Assembly: GCA_938002965.1 (NCBI GenBank)
Contig: CALKZY010000028.1
Coordinates: 124,001 to 188,000, forward strand
Source of the DNA: an uncultured Acidimicrobiales bacterium
GTDB lineage: Bacteria; Actinomycetota; Acidimicrobiia; Acidimicrobiales; SZUA-35
DNA length: 64,000 nt
Reading direction: 5' to 3'
In this document: positions 1 to 8,320 of the stretch, one piece after another
How positions within the stretch are numbered: position 1 is the first letter of the stretch
How the letters are laid out: each line of letters begins with the position of its first letter
The notes under the pieces: generated by a model
Database searches by the model: none
Seen by the model: only the letters and a program-made list of their open reading frames with translations
What the model was told of the DNA's origin: nothing
Translations under genes and position numbers: made by a program

Positions 1-385
1 GCTGACGAAGACAGGCCAGGGCACGATCCGGGTGATCGTGACCGTGCTCGGCCACGTAGTGACCAAGCGGGGCGAGGATGAAATCGCCAAAGTCGTCGTC
101 GGCCAGGTTCGGATCAAGCGGTGGTGGCAGCGAAGCCTCGATAGCGGCGGCCGCAGCCGGGAACTCCCGGGGTAGATGTTCGACCAGCACCTCGGCTATC
201 CAGTGGATCCGGGCCTTCAGCTCGAGTTCCGACAACTTGGCCATTGCCGCTCGCTCAAACGATGTCCGGTTGAATCCCGGCACGCCGGCGGCCAACAGCC
301 CGGCCAAGTAGGCCACTTTGTCGGCGTTGAACAACTCGTCTTTTAGCGAGAAGCGATCGCTGGTTTCGGCACTCTTTGCCACCAC
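1..385 (-). CDS. DNA alkylation repair protein, N-terminal part (runs off window)
   Basis: The minus strand is open from a GTG at 385 (a second GTG lies at 382) to the window edge, giving about 128 residues. The translation carries FSLKDELFNADKVAYLAGL near the start, then LSELELKARIHWIAEVL and PPPLDPNLADDDFGDFI, which I recognise as the N-terminal helical repeats of the AlkC/AlkD-type alkylation repair glycosylases (HEAT-like fold, excision of alkylated bases). The catalytic region is outside the window, so activity cannot be judged. It is divergent from the nuclease-fold gene starting at 422 with only about 36 bp between them, so the two share a promoter region. The family call is from recognition of conserved segments. 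Confidence 0.75.
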   Translation of the reverse strand, partial: MVAKSAETSDRFSLKDELFNADKVAYLAGLLAAGVPGFNRTSFERAAMAKLSELELKARIHWIAEVLVEHLPREFPAAAAAIEASLPPPLDPNLADDDFGDFILAPLGHYVAEHGHDHPDRALACLRQ

Positions 386-421
386 CCAAGCCTACTCGCA
401 CCTACGTTGGGTCTATGTTGG

Positions 422-1495
422 ATGAACGTGACCGACCAGCCAATCGCTGAGGAGACATCCAACGTGAAACCGGTGTCGGTCATGCGACCGGTTCCCGGCC
501 GTTTGTCGGTTGCCGACCTCGCCGCATGCAGGCCCGAGGATCTCGACTATCAGCCACCGACCTTGGCCGAGCTGCGGGACTTGGCCCGCTATCTGAATCT
601 CGGCCTAACCAACCTCGTCGAGTCTTGGGAGGATCGGCCACCAGGGCCGCTGCGGTTGACCAAGGGCCGTATACGCTCGGCCCGGGCGTGCCCGGCCCAG
701 GTGCTGAACGAGTTGACGAGCGGGTCGATGAACTTCCAACTCGCAGTTGGAACGGTGTGTGACCTGGCTGCCGGAGTGTTGGCCGTTCACCCCCGCTTCA
801 CCGGTGCCGATGGCTGGTACCACTCCCTGACCGCAGCCCTCGACCAGGAACATCCCGAGGTGCCGCAGTTCGTCGAACAATTGGATGAGATGGGCCAAGA
901 GGATTTCACTCACAAGGTGGACGAGTTGTGTCTACCGCTGCCCGACCTCCTTGGGGACCTCACCGGCTTGCAGCCGGTCACCCATCAGCGCATCGCCCTG
1001 TCCCTCGGTGACCCGGAGCCACTCGACGTCCTCCTAACCGGGGAGGTCGACGTCGCTGTCGGCACAGACATCCAGGTACTGGTCGAAGTCAAGAGCGGCG
1101 CCATCTCACCCCGGGTGGTCGATGAACTCACCCACTACGGGCTCATCGTGGCCCTCCAACGACTGCGCCGGTTAGAGATAGGCCGGCGGGAAGCTGGCGA
1201 GCCGCAAGTAGGCCACCCGGACTACGGTTCTGTAGATCAAACACCGATGAGCCCAATCGTCGGATGCGCGTTGACCCTTGGGGATCTGGCGGTCACACCG
1301 GTGCCGTTCACCATCGAGAACCTGCAGGCGGCGGCCAAGCGAGTCCTTGAAGCCGTCGACGTCCTGATTGCCATCGACGCCGCAGTCGTTGCAGGCCGGG
1401 ACATCCCAACAGATCCTGGCCCCTACTGCCGATGGTGCGCCCGCCTTGACCGGTGCTCCGCCGGGACGGCTCAGGTGGACGCCGAAGATGTCTAG
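422..1495 (+). CDS. PD-(D/E)XK nuclease-fold protein with Cas4/RecB-like Fe-S cysteines
   Basis: 357 residues from ATG 422; a TTG at 407 would add five. The order of motifs is that of the RecB/Cas4/AddB nuclease class. A lone cysteine at about residue 90 sits in ARACPAQVL. The core is GEVDVAVG (Asp 210) followed by VLVEVKSG (Glu 222, Lys 224), then a helix with ELTHY like the QxxxY motif. The C-terminal triplet CRWCARLDRC gives cysteines 336, 339 and 345. One N-terminal plus three C-terminal cysteines is the known 4Fe-4S staple of this class. The stop overlaps the start of the next gene by 8 bp, so they are translationally coupled. No helicase, cas1 or cas2 lies nearby, so the role is unknown; DNA processing or repair is an inference, helped by the alkylation-repair neighbour. 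Confidence 0.7.
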   Translation: MNVTDQPIAEETSNVKPVSVMRPVPGRLSVADLAACRPEDLDYQPPTLAELRDLARYLNLGLTNLVESWEDRPPGPLRLTKGRIRSARACPAQVLNELTSGSMNFQLAVGTVCDLAAGVLAVHPRFTGADGWYHSLTAALDQEHPEVPQFVEQLDEMGQEDFTHKVDELCLPLPDLLGDLTGLQPVTHQRIALSLGDPEPLDVLLTGEVDVAVGTDIQVLVEVKSGAISPRVVDELTHYGLIVALQRLRRLEIGRREAGEPQVGHPDYGSVDQTPMSPIVGCALTLGDLAVTPVPFTIENLQAAAKRVLEAVDVLIAIDAAVVAGRDIPTDPGPYCRWCARLDRCSAGTAQVDAEDV

Positions 1496-2723
1496 CACTG
1501 ACATCGACCCGAACGAGATGCTGACCGAAGCGTTGGCCGAAGTGGCGATGACCTGTGTCGACGGTGACCCTCGCTCTCTGAAACGAAACGAAGTCGTCGA
1601 GGTCACAGCCTTTGACCTGGTCGAAGCGGCGCGATGTCAGACCCGTGCCGCTGCGCCTGCCCCGCCGTTTCAGGCGGACATGTTCACGACCACCAAGACT
1701 TTGGCACTGCGATCCATTCCCGGGCTACGACGAACCGGCTCAGCGCTGGCCGCCGTCAGTACTGTCATGCGGGAGGCGCAGCGAGCCGATGACGGGGCTG
1801 CAGACGACGACTGGCTCCGACGGTTCCTGAAGGAGAGCCCGATCGACGTCAGATCGAGAGTGGCGGCTCGAGCGGCAGGTTGGCTGACCAGGACGCTCGA
1901 AGTCCTCGACGTCACCGATCTGTATCAGACTCGATCATGGCGGACCAACGTGCCCTTGCGTTGGGACTACCCAGGGCGCGGACTCCGGCTTCGAGCCAAA
2001 GTCGACCTGCTCGTTCCCGATCAACGCCGACCCGGAGTACTGTTGCCCATCATCGTGGCCCAGTCCGGGCGAATCGGCTTGGAGGACGAACTCGGATACC
2101 TCCATCTTCTGTGGAAATCTTCCCGAAAACCTGTGCCACCCCAGGGTGAAGGAACTCAAGAACACTCTCCGTCAAAACCAACTCGATCGAAGTCGGTCAT
2201 CAACCTTGAGCACGGTCTTCTCCTCGACCACAGGGAAGCCCACAGCAAGACGGTTGCGCTGTCGCACCTGGCGGAAGGGGCAGTTCAAGCTGTTGTTCGA
2301 GCAACTCAGGCAGTCACGGAGCGTGAACGAATAGCCGGACTGGTCGCGTCGTCTACCACCCAGGGCGACTTGGAGGGATCCAGCAACGCCGAAGAATGGC
2401 CACAATCTGTTGTTGCTGCCTGTTTTCCCAGCCAATTGCATCGACATCCTGCCAGATTTCCTTGCTCGCAGTGTCGATGGTCAAGCGTTTGCGATGTCGC
2501 TTTCGGACGCAACGAAAGCTCACTGTCTGTGGGCACCGACCAACTCACGACCCATGACTCCGGGACCGACGACCATCCCGCGGCAACACCAGAGGCAACA
2601 TTAATCGAGACTCCGACACCTTCGATTCCACTGAGCGACAACAGTCCGCGGGACTCAACATTGATGCCGTCGCGATGGGCCCTAATCGGGGGAATCAGGA
2701 TGGCCGACAAATCCTCTGGGTAA
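1488..2723 (+). CDS. Degenerate PD-(D/E)XK-like partner with Fe-S cysteine pattern
   Basis: 411 residues from ATG 1488, inside the end of the upstream gene. The layout mirrors its neighbour: a lone cysteine at about 50 (EAARCQTRA), a core LRLRAKVDLLVP with Asp 173, and a C-terminal CSQCRWSSVC with cysteines 326, 329 and 335 at the same C-x2-C-x5-C spacing. The strand expected to carry the catalytic Glu-x-Lys reads IIVAQSG instead, so both residues appear replaced (Val 190, Gln 192). About 75 residues after the cysteines are low complexity and Ser/Thr/Pro-rich. I infer a catalytically dead, structurally Fe-S-stapled partner of the upstream protein, perhaps forming a heterodimer. This rests on motif reading; the sequence similarity between the two is weak outside the motifs. 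Confidence 0.55.
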   Translation: MSSTDIDPNEMLTEALAEVAMTCVDGDPRSLKRNEVVEVTAFDLVEAARCQTRAAAPAPPFQADMFTTTKTLALRSIPGLRRTGSALAAVSTVMREAQRADDGAADDDWLRRFLKESPIDVRSRVAARAAGWLTRTLEVLDVTDLYQTRSWRTNVPLRWDYPGRGLRLRAKVDLLVPDQRRPGVLLPIIVAQSGRIGLEDELGYLHLLWKSSRKPVPPQGEGTQEHSPSKPTRSKSVINLEHGLLLDHREAHSKTVALSHLAEGAVQAVVRATQAVTERERIAGLVASSTTQGDLEGSSNAEEWPQSVVAACFPSQLHRHPARFPCSQCRWSSVCDVAFGRNESSLSVGTDQLTTHDSGTDDHPAATPEATLIETPTPSIPLSDNSPRDSTLMPSRWALIGGIRMADKSSG

Positions 2724-2734
2724 TCCACACAGGC

Positions 2735-2743
2735 TTATCCACA
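2735..2743 (+). other. DnaA-box consensus 9-mer
   Basis: TTATCCACA matches the DnaA box exactly, with a near match TAATCCACA 14 bp upstream. The word plus GCTTGTGGA also forms a short TCCACA/TGTGGA stem, so it may simply be a weak hairpin after the upstream stop codon. No dnaA, dnaN or rpmH is nearby, so this is not presented as an origin. Confidence 0.3.
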
Positions 2744-2854
2744 GCTTGTGGAAGCTAGCCGATGGTATTTGGCCTTCGGTAGTTTTGCCAAACGCGTCGA
2801 CATGGGCGATGCTGGTGTTCCGCCAAGAAGCAAGTAACCAACAACCACCAAAGT

Positions 2855-2877
2855 CGTGCTGCAAACTATGCAGCACG
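2855..2877. repeat. Perfect inverted repeat, 9-bp arms
   Basis: CGTGCTGCA and TGCAGCACG flank a 5-nt AACTA spacer. It lies about 225 bp upstream of the operon at 3104 and has no T-run on either side, which favours a protein-binding site over an intrinsic terminator. Confidence 0.5.
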
Positions 2878-3103
2878 TCACCGGTCGACCACTCGGTGGC
2901 GGGACGAGGCCGGTCGACCCGACCAACACGATGTCCCTCTCTCAACTCTCTCTTTGTTAACCCGCCGTTTGCAGGGTCTCTGTGTCGTGCCCCGGCGCCG
3001 CAGGTTGTGCCGTGCGAACAACACGAAATTCGACTAGTATCACTGTCATCGGGTGGAGCCGACTGCGTTAGCGACCCCTCGATGCCCGAACCTAGGAGGC
3101 ACC

Positions 3104-3376
3104 ATGCCTAAGTGGGTTTATCCAACCGCCTTTGTTTTCCTACTCTTCTTGATCTTCACCCAACCGGCAACCGCCGGTGCCGTTGCTGGCGACTTTGCCG
3201 GATTCGTGGGTGACATGTTGCAGGCCCTCGGACAGTTCCTGTCGGGGCTATTCGGCGGCGCGACTACGGGTGGCGAACTCCAAAGTGGCGCCAGCTCAAG
3301 TAGCGGAGTCACGGTGCCGACACCACCGCCGACCGAGCAACTCGGGCACACCCACGACTTCAGCGGACAGCCGTAG
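3104..3376 (+). CDS. Small secreted or membrane-anchored protein
   Basis: 90 residues from ATG 3104, chosen because CCTAGGAGG lies just upstream; an in-frame GTG at 3053 would add 17 residues that spoil the signal. Residues 5-22 form a hydrophobic segment (FVFLLFLIFTQPATAG) that reads as a signal peptide or anchor. The rest is glycine/alanine-rich with a second mild hydrophobic helix (FVGDMLQALGQFLSGLFGG) and a Ser/Pro/Thr-rich tail. I do not recognise the family. It heads a run of same-strand genes with short gaps that leads into bPH2, DUF4129, MoxR and DUF58 proteins, so it is probably a component or substrate of that cell-envelope module. Confidence 0.65.
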   Translation: MPKWVYPTAFVFLLFLIFTQPATAGAVAGDFAGFVGDMLQALGQFLSGLFGGATTGGELQSGASSSSGVTVPTPPPTEQLGHTHDFSGQP

Positions 3377-3418
3377 TCCACCCTCAGCACTAATCGACTT
3401 CCTTTCGGGGGATCAACT

Positions 3419-4210
3419 ATGCCGGCACAGGGGGCGCGCGGGACGTCGTCGTTGTTCACGCCGCTCAACATCGAAGACGTCCTCATCCCATCAGAAGAGG
3501 TCCGCTACGTCGAACGTAGACACGGGGCCAGTCTCATCGAGCCCTTCCTCCAGACCGTTGCGACCCTGATCTTCATCACCATCTTGGCTGGTGGGCTCCC
3601 AGGCAATGCCTTCGGTGGATTCCTGGCCATCGTCGCCCTGGGTTTGGCTGCCTTCTTCGTGTTCCGTACGCGTCCCAATCGGCCGACGGTGATTGGCGTT
3701 GGCATCGTGCTGCTGCTCGGTGCGTTGGCAATAGGGATACAGAATCTGGCTATCGCCGCCGTTCTGATCACCACTGGTCGGTTCATCTTTCGCTTCACCA
3801 TGTGGGCGTTCTACGAGAAACTGTTCATTACCAACCGTCGACTTATGCAGTCCACCGGTTTCCTCGGAGCACGAATCAACATGCTCCCGCTTACTCGCGT
3901 AACCGACATCGCTTACTTTCGAACCGTTTCCGGCGAAGTGCTCGGCTACGGCACCGTCCGGGTTGAGAGCGCAGGCCAAGACCAGGCGTTGGGCCTGCTC
4001 AACTTCTTGACCGCACCAGACCGGTTCTACAACACGCTGGTCGAGCTGTCGACGACGGCCGTCGGGTCGGTACGACCAACCCAGGCTCAAGAACGTCTGG
4101 AACAAGCACGGGAACGTCGCGTGGCTCGCGCCCAGCAGCGAGCCGATGCCCTCGAAGCCGAACAAGGCATCGAACCCGACCTGCTGACCACCCAGGAAGA
4201 TCTCCTCTAG
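3419..4210 (+). CDS. Membrane protein with bacterial PH (bPH2/YdbS-like) domain
   Basis: 263 residues. Three or four hydrophobic stretches occupy roughly residues 40-125 (LIFITILAGG, IVALGLAAFFVF, IGVGIVLLLGALAIG, LAIAAVLITTG). They are followed by a bPH2-type segment at about 131-210: FYEKLFITNRRLMQSTGF, INMLPLTRVTDIAY and GTVRVESAG are the characteristic strands. A charged, Arg/Glu/Ala-rich probable coiled coil closes the protein (about 220-250). bPH2 proteins sit in the inner membrane with the PH-like domain in the cytosol; their ligands are mostly unknown. It is 42 bp after the small secreted gene and about 95 bp before the DUF4129 gene, so likely the same operon. Confidence 0.75.
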   Translation: MPAQGARGTSSLFTPLNIEDVLIPSEEVRYVERRHGASLIEPFLQTVATLIFITILAGGLPGNAFGGFLAIVALGLAAFFVFRTRPNRPTVIGVGIVLLLGALAIGIQNLAIAAVLITTGRFIFRFTMWAFYEKLFITNRRLMQSTGFLGARINMLPLTRVTDIAYFRTVSGEVLGYGTVRVESAGQDQALGLLNFLTAPDRFYNTLVELSTTAVGSVRPTQAQERLEQARERRVARAQQRADALEAEQGIEPDLLTTQEDLL

Positions 4211-4306
4211 CGAGACAGCTCTTGGTTGCGTGACAGTCACGGTTTCGGGCGAACTGTTTCGGGTGCCCGTTCCGGGCGTACCAACATGGTGGGTACACTT
4301 AGCGTG

Positions 4307-5470
4307 ATGCCTGAACAGATCGAGGCCCCGGCGGCCGCTACTGCTCGGGCCGGCGCCGCCCGAACGGGTCTGTCCCAACTGCGGTGGCTGGTCATTCCAG
4401 CCCTTTTGGCGTTGTTCGCCATTGTTGGCATGGCAGTGGCCACCGACGATCCGTCAACCTCCCCTCAGGCCGATCAGCCCGGCCAACAAGACGATTTGCA
4501 GCTGACCGAGGATCCGGGGGAAGCCGATGCCGCTCCCGAGGACACGCCGGGCGGGGCCCCCGAGGTCACCGTTAGTTCGCGAGAAGGCGATATTTCGGTT
4601 CGCTTCGATGGTGATGGCATCGCCCGGGCCCGACCGGGCGACGAGAGCGCCGGCGAAATCGCGTTAGCCCCCGGCACCGACGACTCGTACCAGATCTCCC
4701 AAGGGGGCCTGCTCACGCCGGTCCCCGACCGTCAGGCGGCCGAAGAGCTGGCCGACAGCGGTGTGGTGCTCTCTCCCGGCAGCGACTTCGGCGTGGTAGT
4801 CGTGACCCCCGAGGGCGATTCCGTTAGGCTGCAGGCCGACGGCGTCACCGGCGGTGTGTCGGCCGTCGATTTGGCCGACCAAGAAGCGCCCATCCAACCC
4901 AACTCCGACGGCCTGGTCGTCCTCGAAGACGGAACCACCATTGGACCCCTGGAAGAACCGGGCCAGTTCATCACCATCGGATCCGACCCCGATCAGTCGA
5001 TGCCGTGGGTCGCCATCTTCTCTGTCATCGCCGTGGTCGCACTGGTCAGCGCGGCGACCGGATTGTTCCTGCACCGCAAATCGGAGGAAGCTCCAATTGT
5101 CATGGGTGGTTCCCCTGGTTCGCAGCTTAAGACCATGGCGTTCTCCGAGCTCATGGACAGACTGGCTGCCGATCCGGACCCGACCCGTGCGGTGCGCATC
5201 GGTTTCGACGCTGCCCAGGCCGGATTGGGTGGACTGCCAACCCGCTCCGAAGACGAGACCCCCTTCGAGTGGGAGGACCGAGTTGCTCAGGCCCTCCCTG
5301 AGGCGGCGCAGCCAGTCGAGGTCCTGTGCGACCTTTTTGCTCGGGCCAGATTCGCCCCGGGAGCCTCGGACGAAGCTGATCGGACACTGATGATGGAGCA
5401 ACTGAACGTCATCCATCAGCTGCGCCGCACGACCACCTCGTCGTGGACATTGGAGTCGACCGGTGGGTGA
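4307..5470 (+). CDS. Two-pass membrane protein with C-terminal DUF4129
   Basis: 387 residues from ATG 4307, preferred because the hydrophobic helix then begins near residue 26; ATG 4286 is also in frame. Topology: one helix at about 26-46 (LVIPALLALFAIVGMAVA), an acidic extracytoplasmic domain of about 180 residues, a second helix at about 231-256 (VAIFSVIAVVALVSAATG), then a cytosolic DUF4129 segment from about 281 (ELMDRLAADPDPTRAVRIGF, then PFEWEDRVAQAL). DUF4129 is typical of MoxR/DUF58/transglutaminase clusters, and MoxR and DUF58 follow here. The usual transglutaminase domain is absent. The stop overlaps the next gene by 8 bp. Confidence 0.75.
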   Translation: MPEQIEAPAAATARAGAARTGLSQLRWLVIPALLALFAIVGMAVATDDPSTSPQADQPGQQDDLQLTEDPGEADAAPEDTPGGAPEVTVSSREGDISVRFDGDGIARARPGDESAGEIALAPGTDDSYQISQGGLLTPVPDRQAAEELADSGVVLSPGSDFGVVVVTPEGDSVRLQADGVTGGVSAVDLADQEAPIQPNSDGLVVLEDGTTIGPLEEPGQFITIGSDPDQSMPWVAIFSVIAVVALVSAATGLFLHRKSEEAPIVMGGSPGSQLKTMAFSELMDRLAADPDPTRAVRIGFDAAQAGLGGLPTRSEDETPFEWEDRVAQALPEAAQPVEVLCDLFARARFAPGASDEADRTLMMEQLNVIHQLRRTTTSSWTLESTGG

Positions 5471-5804
5471 GCTGACAACAGCGTTGACCATCGTGTCGCT
5501 AGTGGTGCTGGTCTTCCTCCTCATCCGCATGAACCGTCGGCTCAGTCGTGGTTCGGACTCGGCCGGCCCCAGATCAGTCGAGCAACCCGTGCCTGTCGGC
5601 CAAAAGGCCACACCCTGGGAGTTGGAAGCCATCGACGCACAGCTTTCATCGCACCGCACCAGCACCGCCCGCCAAGACCTTATCGCCACCGTAAATCGGC
5701 TGGCGGCAGCAGCCAGCCGAGCCGAACGGGTTCCTGGCAACGCCGACAACGGCGAGATCGACCACCTGATTGCTCTGGTCGAGAACCAGCTGGAGACTCA
5801 GTAG
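5463..5804 (+). CDS. Small single-pass membrane protein in MoxR operon
   Basis: 113 residues from GTG 5463, which overlaps the DUF4129 stop by 8 bp and so is probably translated by coupling. Residues 7-22 are strongly hydrophobic (LTIVSLVVLVFLLIRM) and are followed by basic residues (NRRLSR), suggesting N-out, C-in topology with a soluble tail of about 90 residues rich in Glu, Ala and Arg, probably helical. I do not recognise a family. Position and coupling indicate it belongs with the envelope module around it. Confidence 0.6.
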   Translation: MGELTTALTIVSLVVLVFLLIRMNRRLSRGSDSAGPRSVEQPVPVGQKATPWELEAIDAQLSSHRTSTARQDLIATVNRLAAAASRAERVPGNADNGEIDHLIALVENQLETQ

Positions 5805-5873
5805 AGATGGCCGAGCCGGAGCGAGACGGGTACCCTGACCGGACGACGGTGGAAGGCAGTGTGATTCGACACG

Positions 5874-7037
5874 ATGAGTCATCGCGACGTTAAAGAGGCG
5901 ACCGAGCGCCTTCTGCAGGAGCTCGAAAAGGCGATCGTCGGCAAACGCGACGTTCTGGAGTTGATCGTCACCGCCATGCTGGCGGACGGGCACATCCTGT
6001 TGGAAGACGTTCCAGGCGTGGCCAAAACGGCCATCGCCAGAGCGCTGGCCGAAGCGGCAGGTCTACGATTCTCCCGAGTTCAGTTCACCCCGGACCTCAT
6101 TCCGGCGGATATCACCGGCGCAACAGTGCTGACCGGTCCCAACGCCGAAAGCGAGTTCCGGGCCGGGCCGGTCTTCGCCAACCTCGTTCTGGGTGATGAG
6201 ATCAACCGTGCACCACCAAAGACCCAGTCCGCTCTCCTGGAGGCAATGGAGGAGCGTCAGGTCACGACCGACGCCACCACCCGCAAACTTCCCGTTCCGT
6301 TCATCGTCATCGGAACCCAGAACCCGATTGAGCAGGAAGGCACCTACCCGCTGCCCGAAGCCCAACTGGACCGTTTCCTGATTCGCACCGGCGTCGGCTA
6401 CCCCGGCCCGGAGTACGAGATGGAACTCATTTTGCGACGAGCCAGCCGTGATGGTGACAGGGTGGTGCTGTCCCCGGTGATGAGCCGGGTTGACGTCGTG
6501 GCTCTGCAGCGCCGAGTGGAAGAGGTTCACATCTCCCGGCCGGTGGCCAAGTACGTTGTCGACCTGGTAGAAGCCACCAGACAAAGCCCTCGGACCGAGG
6601 CCGGGGCCAGCCCGCGAGGCTCGTTAGCTCTGCTCAAAGCCGGACGTGCCCGGGCCGCCATGGCCGGGCGTTCCTTTGTTGTACCCGATGATGTCAAAGC
6701 GGTCGCTGTGCCTTGCCTGGGCCATCGCCTGCTCCTCCAACCCGACCAATGGGTCCGAGGGGTGCGAACCGAGCAGGTCATCCAGGAGATCCTCAATCAG
6801 GTTCCCGCTCCGGCCGCCACCGACCCCGGTGACACCGAACAACGAGACATCGGCCAGCGTGACACCGGCCACCAGGCTCCACCCCACCCTCACGCCGCCC
6901 CTGCGGCCCAGACTCGGCCTCCTGTCGGCCCGGACAACGGATGGGCTCCCACTCAGCCGGCAAGCCCGGCCCCAGCGCCAGGAATGGCGCGTCGCTCGGT
7001 CGCTCCGCCACCGGGCACGCCGGGACACCCGGGCTGA
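5874..7037 (+). CDS. MoxR-family AAA+ ATPase
   Basis: 387 residues. A MoxR AAA+ core fills residues 1-305: Walker A DVPGVAKT (45-52), Walker B LVLGDEINRAPPKTQSALLE (from about 104) with the family's DEINRAPPKTQSALLEAM signature, sensor 1 GTQNPIEQEGTYPLPEAQLD, and an arginine-containing lid. A tail of about 75 residues is Pro/Ala/Asp-rich and probably disordered, longer than usual. MoxR ATPases act as chaperone-like motors, often with a DUF58 or VWA partner; the DUF58 gene follows directly. It begins 69 bp after the small membrane protein gene. Confidence 0.92.
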   Translation: MSHRDVKEATERLLQELEKAIVGKRDVLELIVTAMLADGHILLEDVPGVAKTAIARALAEAAGLRFSRVQFTPDLIPADITGATVLTGPNAESEFRAGPVFANLVLGDEINRAPPKTQSALLEAMEERQVTTDATTRKLPVPFIVIGTQNPIEQEGTYPLPEAQLDRFLIRTGVGYPGPEYEMELILRRASRDGDRVVLSPVMSRVDVVALQRRVEEVHISRPVAKYVVDLVEATRQSPRTEAGASPRGSLALLKAGRARAAMAGRSFVVPDDVKAVAVPCLGHRLLLQPDQWVRGVRTEQVIQEILNQVPAPAATDPGDTEQRDIGQRDTGHQAPPHPHAAPAAQTRPPVGPDNGWAPTQPASPAPAPGMARRSVAPPPGTPGHPG

Positions 7038-7066
7038 GGAGCTGAACGCGTGCCGGGGGATCCGGG

Positions 7067-8320
7067 TTGACCCGACACCTCACTCATCGATTCTGGCTGT
7101 GCTTTCTTATCGGCTGGGGCGGTCTGTCGGTTGCCGTGCTGACACGCAACCTGGATACGGCGGCGATCGGAGCCCCGTTCTTGGCCGCGTTGGCTCTCTC
7201 TCTGTTCGACGGTTGGTGGCCGGTGGTCAAACCAATCAGTGTCGGCGTCAGCTCGAACCGGGTGGTCGAAGGTGACGAGGTCGAATTCACGTTCACGTTC
7301 ACAGCCGACAAACGGGCGTTGGCCGACATCGAGATTCAACTGCCGGGCACGTTCCAGGCGACCACAACGACCCGCCTGGTCGATGTCGTTTCCGGCGATC
7401 TGGAGATGAACGTTCGGGCCAACGCCATCCGTTGGGGTGCGTCGGGGCCCGAGTGGATTGTGATTATCACCCGGGATCGCCTGGGCGTGTCGGAGCGAAT
7501 CATGCGATGCCCGGTCGAGATGTCCGTTCGTGTGCACCCACCGGCTGAATACCTGTCGAACCTCATCCCCCTCTACCGGGAGCGACCGGTGACCGGGGAA
7601 CACCGGTCTCGGGCCAAGGGAGCGGGTAGCGAGTTCGCCGAGGTGCGCCCGTACCGCTATGGCGACTCCATCAGAATGATCCACCCGCAGCTGACCGCTC
7701 GACGGGGCACGCCGATGGTCATCGAGCGCCACCCCGACCGGTCGTCAACCATGGTGCTGCTGGTCGACTCGGCCCAGGATCTCGGAGTCGGGTTGGAAAC
7801 CACCCTGCGTTGGACGGTCACTGCCGCCATGGCTCTTGGTGCTCGCCACCTTCAGGCCCAGGACCGTCTTGGCCTGCTGGACGTCGGCCATACGCTGCGC
7901 TGGGTGCCGGCCCGGTTGGGGCGGCGACATCTTCACACCGTGGTCGATGCACTGTTGGCAACCGAGGTCCACATCCGCCAACCGCAGGCCGAACAAGCAT
8001 CACTTGACCTACCGGCTAATCTTCCGTCGTCAGCCACCATCATCACCATTTCGCCGTTGCTCAGCGAAGGCACGCTTTCGCTGTTGGTGGCACTCCGAAG
8101 CCGGGGCCACGAAATCATTGTGATCAAACCAACGGTTCCCGAGCCGGCCGACGATGTCTCCCCGTTGGCTCGTCGCATTTTCGATGTCGGCAACCGACTA
8201 AACGAGCAGTGGTTGCGGCACCGGGGAGCCATGATTATCCCGTGGTCGCCAAACGAGTCTCTGCAACACATCTTGTCGAGGGTCATCCCGAAGCTCGCTC
8301 GCGGTCGGATTGGGGCATGA
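7067..8320 (+). CDS. DUF58 domain membrane-associated protein
   Basis: 417 residues from TTG 7067; the upstream GTG at 7050 is in another frame and hits a stop, and a GGGGGA motif precedes the TTG. Two hydrophobic helices lie near residues 8-25 and 34-47. The central domain reads like a beta-sandwich (SVGVSSNRVVEGDEVEFTF), and the DUF58 signature EFAEVRPYRYGDSIRMIHPQ begins near residue 189, followed by a VWA-like fold containing MVLLVDSAQDLG. DUF58 proteins are the standard partners of MoxR ATPases. The stop overlaps the next start by 4 bp (ATGA). Confidence 0.85.
   Translation: MTRHLTHRFWLCFLIGWGGLSVAVLTRNLDTAAIGAPFLAALALSLFDGWWPVVKPISVGVSSNRVVEGDEVEFTFTFTADKRALADIEIQLPGTFQATTTTRLVDVVSGDLEMNVRANAIRWGASGPEWIVIITRDRLGVSERIMRCPVEMSVRVHPPAEYLSNLIPLYRERPVTGEHRSRAKGAGSEFAEVRPYRYGDSIRMIHPQLTARRGTPMVIERHPDRSSTMVLLVDSAQDLGVGLETTLRWTVTAAMALGARHLQAQDRLGLLDVGHTLRWVPARLGRRHLHTVVDALLATEVHIRQPQAEQASLDLPANLPSSATIITISPLLSEGTLSLLVALRSRGHEIIVIKPTVPEPADDVSPLARRIFDVGNRLNEQWLRHRGAMIIPWSPNESLQHILSRVIPKLARGRIGA

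Larger units (their letters stand above)
2724..3103. other. Intergenic region with DnaA-box-like words and an inverted repeat
   Basis: 380 bp without a convincing gene; the short open frames here lack start signals and family features. It holds TAATCCACA (2721-2729, overlapping the upstream stop), a perfect TTATCCACA (2735-2743) and TGTGGA just after it, then a perfect 9-bp inverted repeat at 2855-2877. A TAGTAT at 3035-3040 could be a -10 element for the operon at 3104, but no good -35 is visible. Confidence 0.6.

Noticed and set aside
422..2723. Possible CRISPR-Cas4 locus
   Set aside because: The fold and cysteines resemble Cas4, but there is no cas1, cas2, effector gene or repeat array anywhere in the window.
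2721..2743. Origin of replication
   Set aside because: Only one perfect DnaA box and one near match; no dnaA, dnaN, gyr or rpmH nearby and no AT-rich unwinding region.
3491..5749. Long minus-strand open frames inside the bPH2 and DUF4129 genes
   Set aside because: They are antisense to well-supported genes and lack conserved motifs; typical GC-rich shadows.
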